From VXYL01 sp965208525 (lineage in GTDB: Bacteria; Pseudomonadota; Gammaproteobacteria; Pseudomonadales; Azotimanducaceae): a stretch of 64,000 bases of DNA. The notes below the pieces were generated by a model, which saw nothing but the letters and a program-made list of their open reading frames with translations, was not told where the DNA came from and made no database searches. The stretch is taken from contig OZ242340.1 of NCBI GenBank assembly GCA_965208525.1, positions 3,596,001-3,660,000 on the forward strand, in the 5' to 3' direction. Both the position numbers and the translations under genes were made by a program. This document shows, piece after piece, positions 8,558 to 17,458 of this stretch; within the stretch, counting starts at the first letter, position 1, and every line of letters begins with the position of its first letter.

Positions 8558-9001
8558 TCAGCCCCCAGTCTCCACTTCCTCCTCCCGCGGTAGGTCCTTC
8601 CGCGTCGAGTGCATGATGACGATGCGGCGTTCGCGGAAGCGCCACTCGCCGCAGCGCTTTTCGAGCACGTCTCGGTAGATGCCGCGAAGGAAGATGGGGC
8701 TGCCGCGCTTGCGCGAGTGGCCGTCGGCGTCGTAGTAGGTTTCGGCCGTCGCGCGGCTGCCTTCGATCCGAATGGCGGGGGCATAGATGAGATGCCTGAG
8801 GTCCACAACCGGGTCTCGCATCTTCTTGATCCAGCGGTCCTGACCCCTGCGAATGCCCTCGGCGCCGTCGTTGCGCGAGCGTTCGCCGAACCAGAGAGTC
8901 GCGTCGTCCCAGAACAGGGAGACCAAGTCGTCCGCGGTGCCCGTGTCGGCCACAAAGCAGTAGCGGGCGATGAGATTGTGGATTTCGAGGTAGTCGTCCA
9001 T
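8558..9001 (-). CDS. SnoaL/NTF2-like domain protein
   Basis: A 147-residue protein with the alpha+beta cone fold of the NTF2/SnoaL group. It starts MDDYLEIHNLIARYCFVADTG, and has a DDATLWFG strand, a mid-chain LRHLIYAPAIRIEG and a C-terminal FRERRIVIMHSTRKD. Such proteins are isomerases, dehydratases or small subunits of ring-hydroxylating dioxygenases; no catalytic set can be named here. The start at 9001 fits the family N-terminus better than the one at 9061. Its neighbour is a VOC protein on the same strand, but 230 bases away. Confidence 0.75.
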   Translation of the reverse strand: MDDYLEIHNLIARYCFVADTGTADDLVSLFWDDATLWFGERSRNDGAEGIRRGQDRWIKKMRDPVVDLRHLIYAPAIRIEGSRATAETYYDADGHSRKRGSPIFLRGIYRDVLEKRCGEWRFRERRIVIMHSTRKDLPREEEVETGG

Positions 9002-9233
9002 TGACTGGTCGCGGCGCTTTAGGCGAGTGGGCACCCTATACCGCACACCGCCTAACCTCAAAGCTCAAAAGGGGCCGCCCGCCGGTTTGCCGCGCGCGAG
9101 TTGCCCCTCGGCTCAACCCAGCCGACCTCGCGGGGCCAGAGTTGGCGTCCGAGCATCGCACGAGCGACCCATGCAAACCGTCGGGTGACCACGGCAGAAA
9201 GCCAGACTGCACCCCACGACAACTACCACGCCG

Positions 9234-9635
9234 CTACTCCAATGGAGCGTGAAAGTAGAAGCAAAGCCCATCCGGCGCCACCACGAAGAAGACCTGATAC
9301 TTGCCGTCGTCGCGTTCGTCGACCCGCCAGTTCCCGACCGAGACCCCCTCGGCCTCCAGCTCGTCCCGCGCCTCGGCAATGCCGTCAACCAGAATGGCCG
9401 CACCATCCTGACTCGCATCGCCACCGTTGACGGCAAACCCAATCCGCGTGCCGTCTCGTTCCATGATCACGGTGGGCACGGGGTCTTGATGTCGTTCCAC
9501 CTCACGCAAGCCGAACTTCTGGCCATACCACTCGGCCGCCCGGTCGATGTCATCAACCGGCAACGCAAGCACGTCGTCCTGGAACGGGTACGCGGCTTTG
9601 TAAAAGGTGCTCTGGCTCACTCTCTTCTCCACCAC
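9234..9635 (-). CDS. VOC-family (glyoxalase/bleomycin-resistance fold) protein
   Basis: A 133-residue protein with the paired beta-alpha-beta-beta-beta units of the vicinal oxygen chelate fold. DVLALPVDDIDRAAEWYGQKFGL is the first module; the second ends YQVFFVVAPDGLCFYFHAPLE. Members are metal-dependent lyases, isomerases, dioxygenases or drug-binding proteins. No substrate can be assigned. It stands alone, with a further ~90 bases to the methyltransferase gene. Confidence 0.85.
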   Translation of the reverse strand: MVEKRVSQSTFYKAAYPFQDDVLALPVDDIDRAAEWYGQKFGLREVERHQDPVPTVIMERDGTRIGFAVNGGDASQDGAAILVDGIAEARDELEAEGVSVGNWRVDERDDGKYQVFFVVAPDGLCFYFHAPLE

Positions 9636-9725
9636 CTAGGCGCTCGAACCATACCGTACGGCCCAACAAGCGGTCAGCGGCGGTCGCGGCGCCGGGACGC
9701 ACCGGATCCAGGCACTCATCCTCGT

Positions 9726-11033
9726 TCAAGGCTTGATCAGGCCGATCACAAACTCCTGATACATCCGCTCCTCAATGCGTGATGCCCGGGTCTTGCCCCA
9801 GCGGGTCGGCATCATGCGCTTGTCGCGGTCTAGCTCGCGCGTCCCAATGCCGGCGAGGCCAAGACCGGTCGCGACGCCGAGGGCCGCAAGGCCCTTGTGG
9901 GTCTCAACATCAACACCCCGCAGCCTCGAAGTGCCGACGACCACAACCGCAGCCTTGCCGGGTTTCAGCACGCGGGCAACTTCAGCAAGCACGGAACCCA
10001 TCTCGCGGAAGTAGCGCCGCAACACCTGCGCCTTGCGCTCGTCCACGGCGGCAAGTCTCTCGAGTGACCGTTCGCACTGCCCCGGCAACTGCGCGGGAGA
10101 GGTAGCGTCGGCCGGCCGGCTGACGGCATCGTGACCTAGGTAGCGCTTGCGTATCTTGGAGAGGTCGCCGATGGGCCAGCCAAGCCACACGAGCGAGAAC
10201 TTATGGGCGCGCATGTAGTCGATGGCGTTGTTGGCGTAGGGCGGGCTGGTCACTACCAGATCCACACTCGCATCAGGAAGACCTGTGGCCTCGGCCGGGG
10301 CATCGCGCACTTCATGGCGGCCCGTTGGTGTCGCATCACATCGCTGGTTGTTCCGTAGCCGCTTCTCGAACTCCGCAAAGGCGGATCGAGGCGGCTTGTC
10401 ACACACTCGGTGGGGGCGGGTATGGGCAAGGTCGCGGGCCAAGGAGACGCCGCCCGATTTGGCGATGATTGTCGAGGAGAAAACGACCTGCAAGTACCGC
10501 CGAGCAACGTTGTCTGCCAGCGCCTCCACCTCCACCAGGAGCGCCAGCAACTCTCGCTGCACCGATTCCGAGAACCAGTAGTTCAGGAACTCTCGCGTCT
10601 TCGCGTCGAAGCGGCAGTCGCGTTCGGCCGCCAGCGCACCGTTGTCAGCGGCATGTCGTGCCTTGGCTCGTTCGAGAATCTCCATGCCAGTTGCCATCGC
10701 GAGATCCGTGGGCAGGGGCGCGAGCTTGGCCCCAGCGATCAGCCGGGACAATGGGTCGATGTCACAGCCGATGGCATGGCGGCCGAGTCTTGCGGCTTCC
10801 ACCAGCGTCGTTCCGGAACCCAACATCGGGTCGAGTACCGTGTCGCCGCTCTCGGTGAGCCCCTGGATGAAGTGCGCCGGCAACTGTGGCGGGAACTTGG
10901 CAGGGAATGGGTGCCAGCCGTGCGTTCCCTGGTTGCCGTTTGTACCGTGGAAGCCTAGGTCTGCGTCAAGCAGCATCCTGAGTTTGCCCCGACTCGACGG
11001 CGTGACGCCCATCGTCGCTTGGACCCTGCTCAT
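9726..11033 (-). CDS. site-specific DNA methyltransferase (orphan, TSPPY type)
   Basis: A 435-residue amino-methyltransferase. The SAM site motif DPMLGSGTTLVEA is near residues 68-80 and the catalytic motif TSPPYANNAIDY near residue 262, with a further LKPGKAAVVVVG strand. The TSPPY catalytic site is typical of N4-cytosine and some N6-adenine enzymes. The N-terminal THGWHPFPAKFPPQLP segment is found in a class of solitary bacterial methyltransferases. No restriction endonuclease lies beside it. Its ATG overlaps the msrQ stop (ATGA), so it is expressed in the msrPQ operon, an odd pairing. The target sequence cannot be told. Confidence 0.88.
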   Translation of the reverse strand: MSRVQATMGVTPSSRGKLRMLLDADLGFHGTNGNQGTHGWHPFPAKFPPQLPAHFIQGLTESGDTVLDPMLGSGTTLVEAARLGRHAIGCDIDPLSRLIAGAKLAPLPTDLAMATGMEILERAKARHAADNGALAAERDCRFDAKTREFLNYWFSESVQRELLALLVEVEALADNVARRYLQVVFSSTIIAKSGGVSLARDLAHTRPHRVCDKPPRSAFAEFEKRLRNNQRCDATPTGRHEVRDAPAEATGLPDASVDLVVTSPPYANNAIDYMRAHKFSLVWLGWPIGDLSKIRKRYLGHDAVSRPADATSPAQLPGQCERSLERLAAVDERKAQVLRRYFREMGSVLAEVARVLKPGKAAVVVVGTSRLRGVDVETHKGLAALGVATGLGLAGIGTRELDRDKRMMPTRWGKTRASRIEERMYQEFVIGLIKP

Positions 11034-11662
11034 GCCCCGCTCGCCCTAGCAGGGGCGCGGCGCCGGCGCGAGCGCCGCACGGCGTCCACTATGCGCTCGC
11101 CGAGCAACACCGCCAGCACTGTGCCGTAGATCACGGCGTCCAGATAGCTCACCTTGGAGAGCCACAGCAGGTGGATCCATGCGGCGGTCGCGGCTGGGTA
11201 CACGAGGCGGTGGAGCTGGCGCCAGCGGCGGCCCAGGCGGCGTTGCCAGCCGCGGGTGGAGGTGATGGCGAGGGGAATCAGCATCAGCACGGCGGCGAGG
11301 CCCATCGTGATGTAGGGGCGCTTGATGAAGTCTCCGAGGATCGTGTCGAGGTGGAAGCCGGCCAAGAGGCCGAGGTATGCGGTGAAGTGCAGCACCACGT
11401 ATGCGAAGGCCCAGAGCCCGGCCATGCGGCGAAACTGGATCAGGCGGGGCTTGCGGGCGACCCGGGCCGCGCTCGAGATGAGCAGGGTCACGAGGAGGGT
11501 TCTGAGACCCCACGTTCCGAGCTCGTGTACGACTGCCTCGCCGGGCTCGGCACCAAGCGCGCTGCCCGGGGCGGCGACCTCGCGGGCGATGTCGCTCGCC
11601 AGCCACGCGAGCGGTAGCGCGAGCAACGCAAAGACAGCGACTTTCGGCAAGAAGCGCGGCAA
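11030..11662 (-). CDS. msrQ: protein-methionine-sulfoxide reductase heme-binding subunit MsrQ
   Basis: An inner-membrane b-type cytochrome of about 210 residues that passes electrons from the quinone pool to periplasmic MsrP. Five to six membrane segments are visible, with the ferric-reductase-like pattern RRMAGLWAFAYVVLHFTAYLG and RQLHRLVYPAATAAWIHLLW carrying the heme His residues. I start it at TTG 11662, in frame before RFLPKVAVFALLALPLAW, since this gives the usual MsrQ length. The in-frame region further upstream is antisense-like shadow of msrP. It follows msrP by 46 bases. Confidence 0.88.
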   Translation of the reverse strand: MPRFLPKVAVFALLALPLAWLASDIAREVAAPGSALGAEPGEAVVHELGTWGLRTLLVTLLISSAARVARKPRLIQFRRMAGLWAFAYVVLHFTAYLGLLAGFHLDTILGDFIKRPYITMGLAAVLMLIPLAITSTRGWQRRLGRRWRQLHRLVYPAATAAWIHLLWLSKVSYLDAVIYGTVLAVLLGERIVDAVRRSRRRRAPARASGA

Positions 11663-11708
11663 AGGGCCTGCGTCCGATGGGTTCGTGGCTGGTGAGAGAG
11701 CGCCGCTT

Positions 11709-12668
11709 TCAATAAAGCAAGCGCAGGTCCATCCCGGAATACAGGCTTGCCACCTCGTCGTAGCCGTTGAACATGCGCGTGTCGATGCGGTTGGGGGAGA
11801 ACAGCGAACTCGGCAGGCGCCGCTCTGTCGCCTGGCTCCAGCGGGGGTGGTCCACCATCGGGTTGACGTTGGCGTAGAAGCCGTACTCGTGCGGCGCGGA
11901 GACGTTCCACGTCGTTCTCGGTTCGCGCTCGGTGAGGCGGATGGAGACGATGGACTTGATGCTCTTGAAGCCGTACTTCCACGGCACGACGATGCGCAAG
12001 GGAGCGCCGTTCTGGTTCGGCAGCAGCTTGCCGTACATGCCGACGGCGAAGATGGCCAGGGGGTGGTAGGCCTCGTCGAGCCTGAGACCCTCGACGTAGG
12101 GGAAATCGATGCTGGTGAAGAAGCCGCGCTGGCCACGCATCTCGTCGGGGCGATAGAGCGTCTGGAACTCGACGTACTTGGCGTTGGCGGTGGGCTCGAA
12201 GCGCTCGATCAGCTTCTTCATCGGGAAGCCGATCCAGGGGATGACCATCGACCACGCCTCGACACAGCGCAGACGGTAGATCCGCTCCTCGAGGTCAATG
12301 CCGGCTAGGAGATCCTCGATGCCGATCTTGCCGGGCCTCGCCACCTCGCCGGAGACTTCGACGGTCCAGGGGTCGATGCTCATCTCGTGAGCGTGGCTCG
12401 CGGGGTCGTCCTTGTCCGTGCCGAACTCGTAGAAATTGTTGTATTCGGTGGCGAGGCGTTCCGGCGTTGTCTCCTCGCCGATGTCTGCGCCCGGCGCGAA
12501 TGCCCGCTCTTCGAGCCAGGAACTCGGCAGCGCCAACGCAGAGCCCGCGGCGATGCCGGCACCGCCGGCAAGCGCTTGCGCCATGAACCGACGCCGCGAG
12601 CGGTACACGGTTTCCGGCGTGATCTCGGAAGGACGCACATCTCGCGGCGCAGGCGCCTTAATCAACAT
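11709..12668 (-). CDS. msrP: protein-methionine-sulfoxide reductase catalytic subunit MsrP
   Basis: A 319-residue periplasmic molybdopterin enzyme that repairs oxidised methionine in envelope proteins. The N-terminus holds a twin-arginine signal, SRRRFMAQALAGGAG. The YRLRCVEAWSMVIPWIGFP segment contains the molybdenum-ligand Cys, and the sequence ends in GMDLRLLY. It starts at ATG 12668 (MLIKAPAPRDVRPSEITPE), overlapping the pssA end by 11 bases. The partner msrQ follows. Confidence 0.95.
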   Translation of the reverse strand: MLIKAPAPRDVRPSEITPETVYRSRRRFMAQALAGGAGIAAGSALALPSSWLEERAFAPGADIGEETTPERLATEYNNFYEFGTDKDDPASHAHEMSIDPWTVEVSGEVARPGKIGIEDLLAGIDLEERIYRLRCVEAWSMVIPWIGFPMKKLIERFEPTANAKYVEFQTLYRPDEMRGQRGFFTSIDFPYVEGLRLDEAYHPLAIFAVGMYGKLLPNQNGAPLRIVVPWKYGFKSIKSIVSIRLTEREPRTTWNVSAPHEYGFYANVNPMVDHPRWSQATERRLPSSLFSPNRIDTRMFNGYDEVASLYSGMDLRLLY

Positions 12669-13491
12669 TCCTTGTCTCCTCCGTTGCCTGGGCCCGGTCC
12701 GACTCGTCCGGTTCCTCCGCCTCGGCCAGTGTTTCGAGCCCTCGACTGCGGCGCCACAGATGCACTGCGGGGCCTGAAAGCGCATACCCGGTGAAGCACA
12801 GCAGCAGCATCGACGGGGGATCGATGAGCAGCAGGCCAAAGACGAGCACCACCGCCACCAGCGTCACGAACGGCACGCGTCCCTTCACGTGCAGGTGCTT
12901 GGGCGAATAGTAGGTGAAGCCCGACACCATCAGAAGGCCTGCGCCGGCGACGATGGCCGCCATCGCGAGGGCGGCAAACAACGTCGCCGGGCCATCTAGC
13001 GCCTGGCTCCACAGCCAAACCGTGCTGGCGACGATGGCGGCCGCGGCGGGGCTCGCGAGCCCCGTGAAGGAATAGTTGTCGCCGCTCGTGTTGAACCGGG
13101 CCAGGCGCAGCGCAGCGCAAGCCATATAGATGAACGTAACGACCCAACCCACCTGACCAAGCTGCGACAGCGCCCACGAGAACGCCACCAAGGCCGGCGC
13201 CACTCCGAATGCCACCATGTCCGAGAGGCTGTCGTATTGCGCGCCGAACTCGCTCTCGGAGCCGGTCCAGCGTGCGACTCGACCATCAAGGACATCGAGA
13301 CACAAGGCGCCAAACACCGCCAGCGCCGCCGCCACAAAGTGGCCGTTCATGGCGGCGACGATGGCGTAGAAGCCGAAGAACAACGCACCGGTGGTGATTA
13401 GATTGGGCAGGAGATAGACGCCGCGACGACGGGGGCCGTCGCGTTCGCTTTCGCCTTGTCCGGCACGAAGCTGCGTCCACCGATGGCGCAT
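12658..13491 (-). CDS. pssA: CDP-diacylglycerol-serine O-phosphatidyltransferase
   Basis: An inner-membrane enzyme that makes phosphatidylserine, the precursor of phosphatidylethanolamine. The CDP-alcohol phosphotransferase signature DGx2ARx8Gx3Dx3D is complete (DGRVAR..., G..., D..., D). It begins GVYLLPNLITTGALFFGFY and has about six to eight hydrophobic segments. I prefer ATG 13491 because it has a GAGG ribosome site; ATG 13551 and GTG 13563 are possible. The C-terminal tail is acidic. It runs into msrP. Confidence 0.93.
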   Translation of the reverse strand: MRHRWTQLRAGQGESERDGPRRRGVYLLPNLITTGALFFGFYAIVAAMNGHFVAAALAVFGALCLDVLDGRVARWTGSESEFGAQYDSLSDMVAFGVAPALVAFSWALSQLGQVGWVVTFIYMACAALRLARFNTSGDNYSFTGLASPAAAAIVASTVWLWSQALDGPATLFAALAMAAIVAGAGLLMVSGFTYYSPKHLHVKGRVPFVTLVAVVLVFGLLLIDPPSMLLLCFTGYALSGPAVHLWRRSRGLETLAEAEEPDESDRAQATEETRNVD

Positions 13492-13773
13492 CCGGCCTCG
13501 CCCGGAGGAGGTTTGCCACCGGGTTCGCCGCCTTTCGTTCTGCATGGTCATCGACGCACCCACACTCCAGTCAGCGTGCCTCGCTTTTCATGGATCGAAG
13601 TTTGCGCCCAAAGCAGCCTGGGCGGAAGCGTTTTTCGAAGCAAGGCAACCTTCGTCGAGGGTGAGCCGGTCGTCCCATCTGCCCAGGAACAGCAGCTACG
13701 CCACGGCAAGATGGCAGCGCAACGCTCGCCGTGTTGGAATAGGCAGCTTCAACAGCGCGCCAGAGGATTCGCG

Positions 13774-15225
13774 ATGACCATGCGGGAGGCCGAGACAGCG
13801 CTTCGCGCCTGCCTGCCGCGCAACGGCCTCGTAACCGATGCTGCGGCAGTCCGACCGTTCGAGACCGATGGCCTCACCGCCATCCGGCAAAAGCCTTGGG
13901 CCGTGGCGCTGCCCGACAACGTCGGTCAAGTGCGCGCCGTGTTGGCGGCCTGTCGCGAGCACGGCGTTCCGGTTGTCACACGAGGCGCCGGCACCGGGCT
14001 CTCCGGCGGTGCCCGGCCAATGGCAGAGGGATTGCTCCTCGTGCTCTCGAAGCTGCGCTCCATTCGGGAGATCGACCTCGAAGCATGCACGGCCACCGTG
14101 GAACCCGGCGTCACCAACCTGTCCATCAGCCAGGCGGTGGCGCGGCATGGTCTTTTCTACGCTCCCGATCCGTCGTCGCAGATTGCCTGCAGCATCGGCG
14201 GCAATGTGGCAGAGAACTCCGGCGGCGTGCACTGCCTGAAGTACGGCCTGACAGTCCACAACGTGCTCGGCATCCGCGTGCAGACCTACGAAGGCGACGA
14301 ACTCGTGCTCGGCGGCAAGGCGCTCGATGCACCTGGCTACGATCTGCTTGCCGCCATGGTGGGCTCGGAGGGAATGCTGGGCGTCGTGACGGAAGTTACG
14401 GTCAAGCTGCTTCCGTTGCCCCGCGCCAAGCGCGTGCTGCTTGCGGCGTTCGACGATGTGGAGACTGCTGGCGATGCGGTCGGCGCGATCATTGCCGCGG
14501 GAATCCTGCCGGCGGGGCTGGAGATGATGGATCGGCTCGCCATCAACGCGGCCGAGGATTTCGTCGAGGCCGGCTATCCCCGCGACGCTGCCGCCATCCT
14601 GCTGTGCGAAGTGGACGGCACGGAGCAGGAGGTACAAACCGATGTCGCACGCGTGCGCGGTGTGCTTGAGGCGCGTGGCGCCAGCGTAACGCTCGCGGAA
14701 ACCGACGAGGAGCAGGTCAAGCTCTGGCAAGGTCGCAAGGCCGCGTTCCCTGCCGCTGGCCGACTCGCGCCCGACTATTACTGCATGGATGGCACCATCC
14801 CGCGGAGCGAACTCGGTGGCGTTCTGCGTCGCATTGGCGAAATGTCCGACGCCTGCGGTCTTGCCGTAGCCAACGTCTTCCATGCCGGTGATGGCAACCT
14901 ACATCCCCTGATCCTCTACGACGCCAGCGTGCCGGGGCAGCTCGAACAGGCAGAGAAGCTGGGCGGGCAGATTCTTTCGCTGTGCGTGCAAGTGGGTGGC
15001 ACCGTTACCGGCGAGCACGGCGTGGGCGTCGAAAAACTCGACACCATGTGCGAGCAATTCGGCGCGCCTGAACTGGCCCAGTTCCATCGTCTGAAGGAGG
15101 CGTTCGATCCCGCTGGCCTCATGAATCCGGGCAAGGCCATTCCGACGCTGGCGCGGTGTTCCGAGCTTGGTGGGATGCACGTTCACGGTGGCGCGCTGCC
15201 CTTCCCCGAACTCGATCGCCTTTAG
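13774..15225 (+). CDS. glcD: glycolate oxidase subunit GlcD (FAD-binding)
   Basis: A 483-residue FAD subunit that oxidises glycolate to glyoxylate with GlcE and GlcF. The PCMH-type FAD site has VVTRGAGTGLSGGA and IGGNVAENSGGVHCLKYG, then GSEGMLGVVTEVTVKLLP. The C-terminal FAD-oxidase domain has NVFHAGDGNLHP and GTVTGEHGVGVEK. It is divergent from pssA across about 280 bases, where its promoter should lie. ATG 13774 is used; the frame extends 318 bases upstream without family similarity. Confidence 0.95.
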   Translation: MTMREAETALRACLPRNGLVTDAAAVRPFETDGLTAIRQKPWAVALPDNVGQVRAVLAACREHGVPVVTRGAGTGLSGGARPMAEGLLLVLSKLRSIREIDLEACTATVEPGVTNLSISQAVARHGLFYAPDPSSQIACSIGGNVAENSGGVHCLKYGLTVHNVLGIRVQTYEGDELVLGGKALDAPGYDLLAAMVGSEGMLGVVTEVTVKLLPLPRAKRVLLAAFDDVETAGDAVGAIIAAGILPAGLEMMDRLAINAAEDFVEAGYPRDAAAILLCEVDGTEQEVQTDVARVRGVLEARGASVTLAETDEEQVKLWQGRKAAFPAAGRLAPDYYCMDGTIPRSELGGVLRRIGEMSDACGLAVANVFHAGDGNLHPLILYDASVPGQLEQAEKLGGQILSLCVQVGGTVTGEHGVGVEKLDTMCEQFGAPELAQFHRLKEAFDPAGLMNPGKAIPTLARCSELGGMHVHGGALPFPELDRL

Positions 15226-15247
15226 AGCCTCGGTAGAGAGCGGGGCA

Positions 15248-16294
15248 GTGGCCACTTCCGCCAGCGCCGAAGGCAGGGACGATGCCGAAGCGATAGTCGC
15301 CACCGTGGGGGCCTCGTACGCCGACGGCACCACTCTCGCCATCAGCGGCCACCGCAGCAAGCGATTCCTTGGCGAAGCGCAGGCGAAGGCGACGCTCTCC
15401 GTCGCGGGTCACACCGGTGTCATTGCCCATCGCCCCAACGAGCTGGTGCTCACCGCACGCGCTGGCACGCCGCTGGCACACATTGAACGGCTCCTCGACT
15501 CACACGGTCAGATGCTCCCTTTCGACCCACCCCAGTTCGGCGGCCAAGGCACGTTTGGCGGCGCCATCGCCACGGGCCTGGCCGGACCGGCACGTCCCTG
15601 GCGGGGTGGCGTGCGCGACTCGGTGCTCGGTGTGGAAATCGTCAACGGCCTGGGCGAGCGCCTCCGGTTCGGCGGCTCCGTCATCAAGAACGTGGCGGGT
15701 TACGACGTCTCGCGTCTCGTGACCGGTGCCTTCGGAACCCTCGGCGTGATCCTCTCCGCCAGCGTGCGCCTGCTGCCCAAGCCGGAGGCGGAGCAAACGC
15801 TCGCGCGGGAGTGCGACGCCGCTCGCGCCGGCCGCTGGCTTCGCGCCTGGGCGCGCTGGCCCCTGCCCATCACCGCCACCTGTTTCGAGAGTGGCGTGCT
15901 GCGCGTGCGGGTATCGGGAGCGCGCACGGCCATTGCCGACGCGGCAACCGAACTCGGCATGCCCATGCGTGATCCGGACCCCACGTTCTGGCAACGCGTG
16001 CGCGACCATGACCATCTCTGGTTCGACGGCGATGCCCCGCTGACGCGCATCGCCATCCCGCGCGGCACCCCCTTTGTGCGCGACGATGCCTTGATCGAGT
16101 GGGGCGGCAGCCAAGCGTGGCTGCGGGACGACAACGTCGACGCTCCCACTGGCGGCCACGTGCGGAGCTATCGACCGGCGCTGCCAACCGCGGTGTCGAA
16201 TCCCGCTCTTGCTCGCTACATGCAGCGCATCAAGGACGCCTTCGACCCCAAGGGCATCCTCAACCCCGGCCTAATGCCGCTGGACGCCGCGTGA
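15248..16294 (+). CDS. glcE: glycolate oxidase subunit GlcE (FAD-binding)
   Basis: A 348-residue second FAD subunit of glycolate oxidase. It has the PCMH FAD motif PPQFGGQGTFGGAIATGLAG and RFGGSVIKNVAGYDVSRL, and ends with IKDAFDPKGILNPG. GTG 15248 with a GAGAG site upstream is preferred and matches the usual ~350-residue length; an ATG inside the glcD end (15167) is less likely. Its stop overlaps the glcF GTG (GTGA). Confidence 0.93.
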   Translation: MATSASAEGRDDAEAIVATVGASYADGTTLAISGHRSKRFLGEAQAKATLSVAGHTGVIAHRPNELVLTARAGTPLAHIERLLDSHGQMLPFDPPQFGGQGTFGGAIATGLAGPARPWRGGVRDSVLGVEIVNGLGERLRFGGSVIKNVAGYDVSRLVTGAFGTLGVILSASVRLLPKPEAEQTLARECDAARAGRWLRAWARWPLPITATCFESGVLRVRVSGARTAIADAATELGMPMRDPDPTFWQRVRDHDHLWFDGDAPLTRIAIPRGTPFVRDDALIEWGGSQAWLRDDNVDAPTGGHVRSYRPALPTAVSNPALARYMQRIKDAFDPKGILNPGLMPLDAA

Positions 16295-17457
16295 AGACCG
16301 ATATCCCAGCCGTTACTCTCGCCACGCCCCGCGGCGCCCGTGCCGACGAAATCCTGCGCTCCTGCGTCCATTGCGGCTTCTGCAACGCCACATGCCCCAC
16401 CTATCAGGTGCGGGGCAACGAACTCGACGGCCCCCGAGGCCGCATCTACCTCATCAAGGACATGCTTGAGTCCGGCACCGTCAGCGACGCCGCCAAGCTG
16501 CATCTCGATCGCTGCCTCACCTGCCGCGCCTGCGAGACCACCTGCCCTTCCGGCGTGCCGTACGGCGAACTGGCGGAAATCGGCCGGGAAATCGTCGCAG
16601 AGGATCGCGGACGCGGGGGCCTCGTCAAGCGCCTGCTGCTGGCGACCGTGCCTCGGCCGCGTCTGCTGCAGGCGCTATTGCGTCTGGCGCGGCCGTTTCG
16701 GTGGCTCGCGCCCAAGGCGCATCGCCGACTGTTGCGCAAGCCGCCGCCAAGCCCGGAGCCAGACTCCACGGGGTCGGTGCTGGTGCTCCAGGGATGCGTG
16801 CAACGGGTGGTGACGCCGGAGGTGAACGCTCATCTGGCGGAGTTGCTCGACGCGCGCGGCGTCAAGGCGTTCAGCCTCTCCGAGGAGGGTTGTTGCGGCG
16901 GCCTCCCCCTGCATTTGGGCGAGACCTTCGACGCCCTCGCCATGGCGCGGCGCAACGTGCGGCGACTAGCGTCGCATGACGCGGCCGCGACCGCTGGTGC
17001 CATCGTCTCGACGGCTAGCGGCTGCGGCGTCACCTGGAAGGAATACGGTCGGCTGCTCGGCACCGACGCAGCCAAGGCTGTAGCGTCCCGTGTACGCGAC
17101 GTGGCGGAAGTGCTCGAAGGGTTCGAGTTCCGCAAGCGCGACGACATCGACCGCGTCGCCTGGCACCCGCCCTGCTCGCTGCAGCACGGCCAGCGCATCG
17201 GCGGCATCGTCGAGGGCATCCTGCAGCGTGCCGGCTACCGCCTGACGCGAGTGCCCGACTCCCACCTTTGCTGTGGCTCCGCTGGCACCTACTCGATCCT
17301 GCAGCCGCAGCTCGCCAGCGAACTCAAGGATCGCAAGGCCGACGCCCTGATGTCGGGAGAGCCGGACGTGATCGCCACCGCCAACATCGGCTGCCAGACG
17401 CACTTGGACGACGCCGTCTCGAAGCCGGTGCTGCACTGGATTGAGCTCCTTCGGTAA
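16291..17457 (+). CDS. glcF: glycolate oxidase iron-sulfur subunit GlcF
   Basis: A 388-residue electron-transfer subunit of glycolate oxidase. Two [4Fe-4S] motifs are seen in the first 90 residues, CVHCGFCNATCPTY and CLTCRACETTCPSG. The C-terminal half carries two cysteine-rich CCG motifs, CCGGLPLHLG and CCGSAGTYS, as in this family. The GTG start overlaps the glcE stop, so the three subunits are coupled. The chain then passes electrons toward the quinone pool. Confidence 0.95.
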   Translation: MKTDIPAVTLATPRGARADEILRSCVHCGFCNATCPTYQVRGNELDGPRGRIYLIKDMLESGTVSDAAKLHLDRCLTCRACETTCPSGVPYGELAEIGREIVAEDRGRGGLVKRLLLATVPRPRLLQALLRLARPFRWLAPKAHRRLLRKPPPSPEPDSTGSVLVLQGCVQRVVTPEVNAHLAELLDARGVKAFSLSEEGCCGGLPLHLGETFDALAMARRNVRRLASHDAAATAGAIVSTASGCGVTWKEYGRLLGTDAAKAVASRVRDVAEVLEGFEFRKRDDIDRVAWHPPCSLQHGQRIGGIVEGILQRAGYRLTRVPDSHLCCGSAGTYSILQPQLASELKDRKADALMSGEPDVIATANIGCQTHLDDAVSKPVLHWIELLR

Positions 17458-17458
17458 G

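Noticed and set aside
9001..9252. 83-residue plus-strand frame between two small genes
   Set aside because: No start signal, composition like non-coding GC-rich DNA, and no family motif.
11663..12136. N-terminal extension of msrQ
   Set aside because: Antisense-like shadow of msrP in another frame; Ser/Arg-rich.
13456..13773. Upstream extension of glcD
   Set aside because: No similarity to GlcD, and the family start begins at the ATG at 13774.
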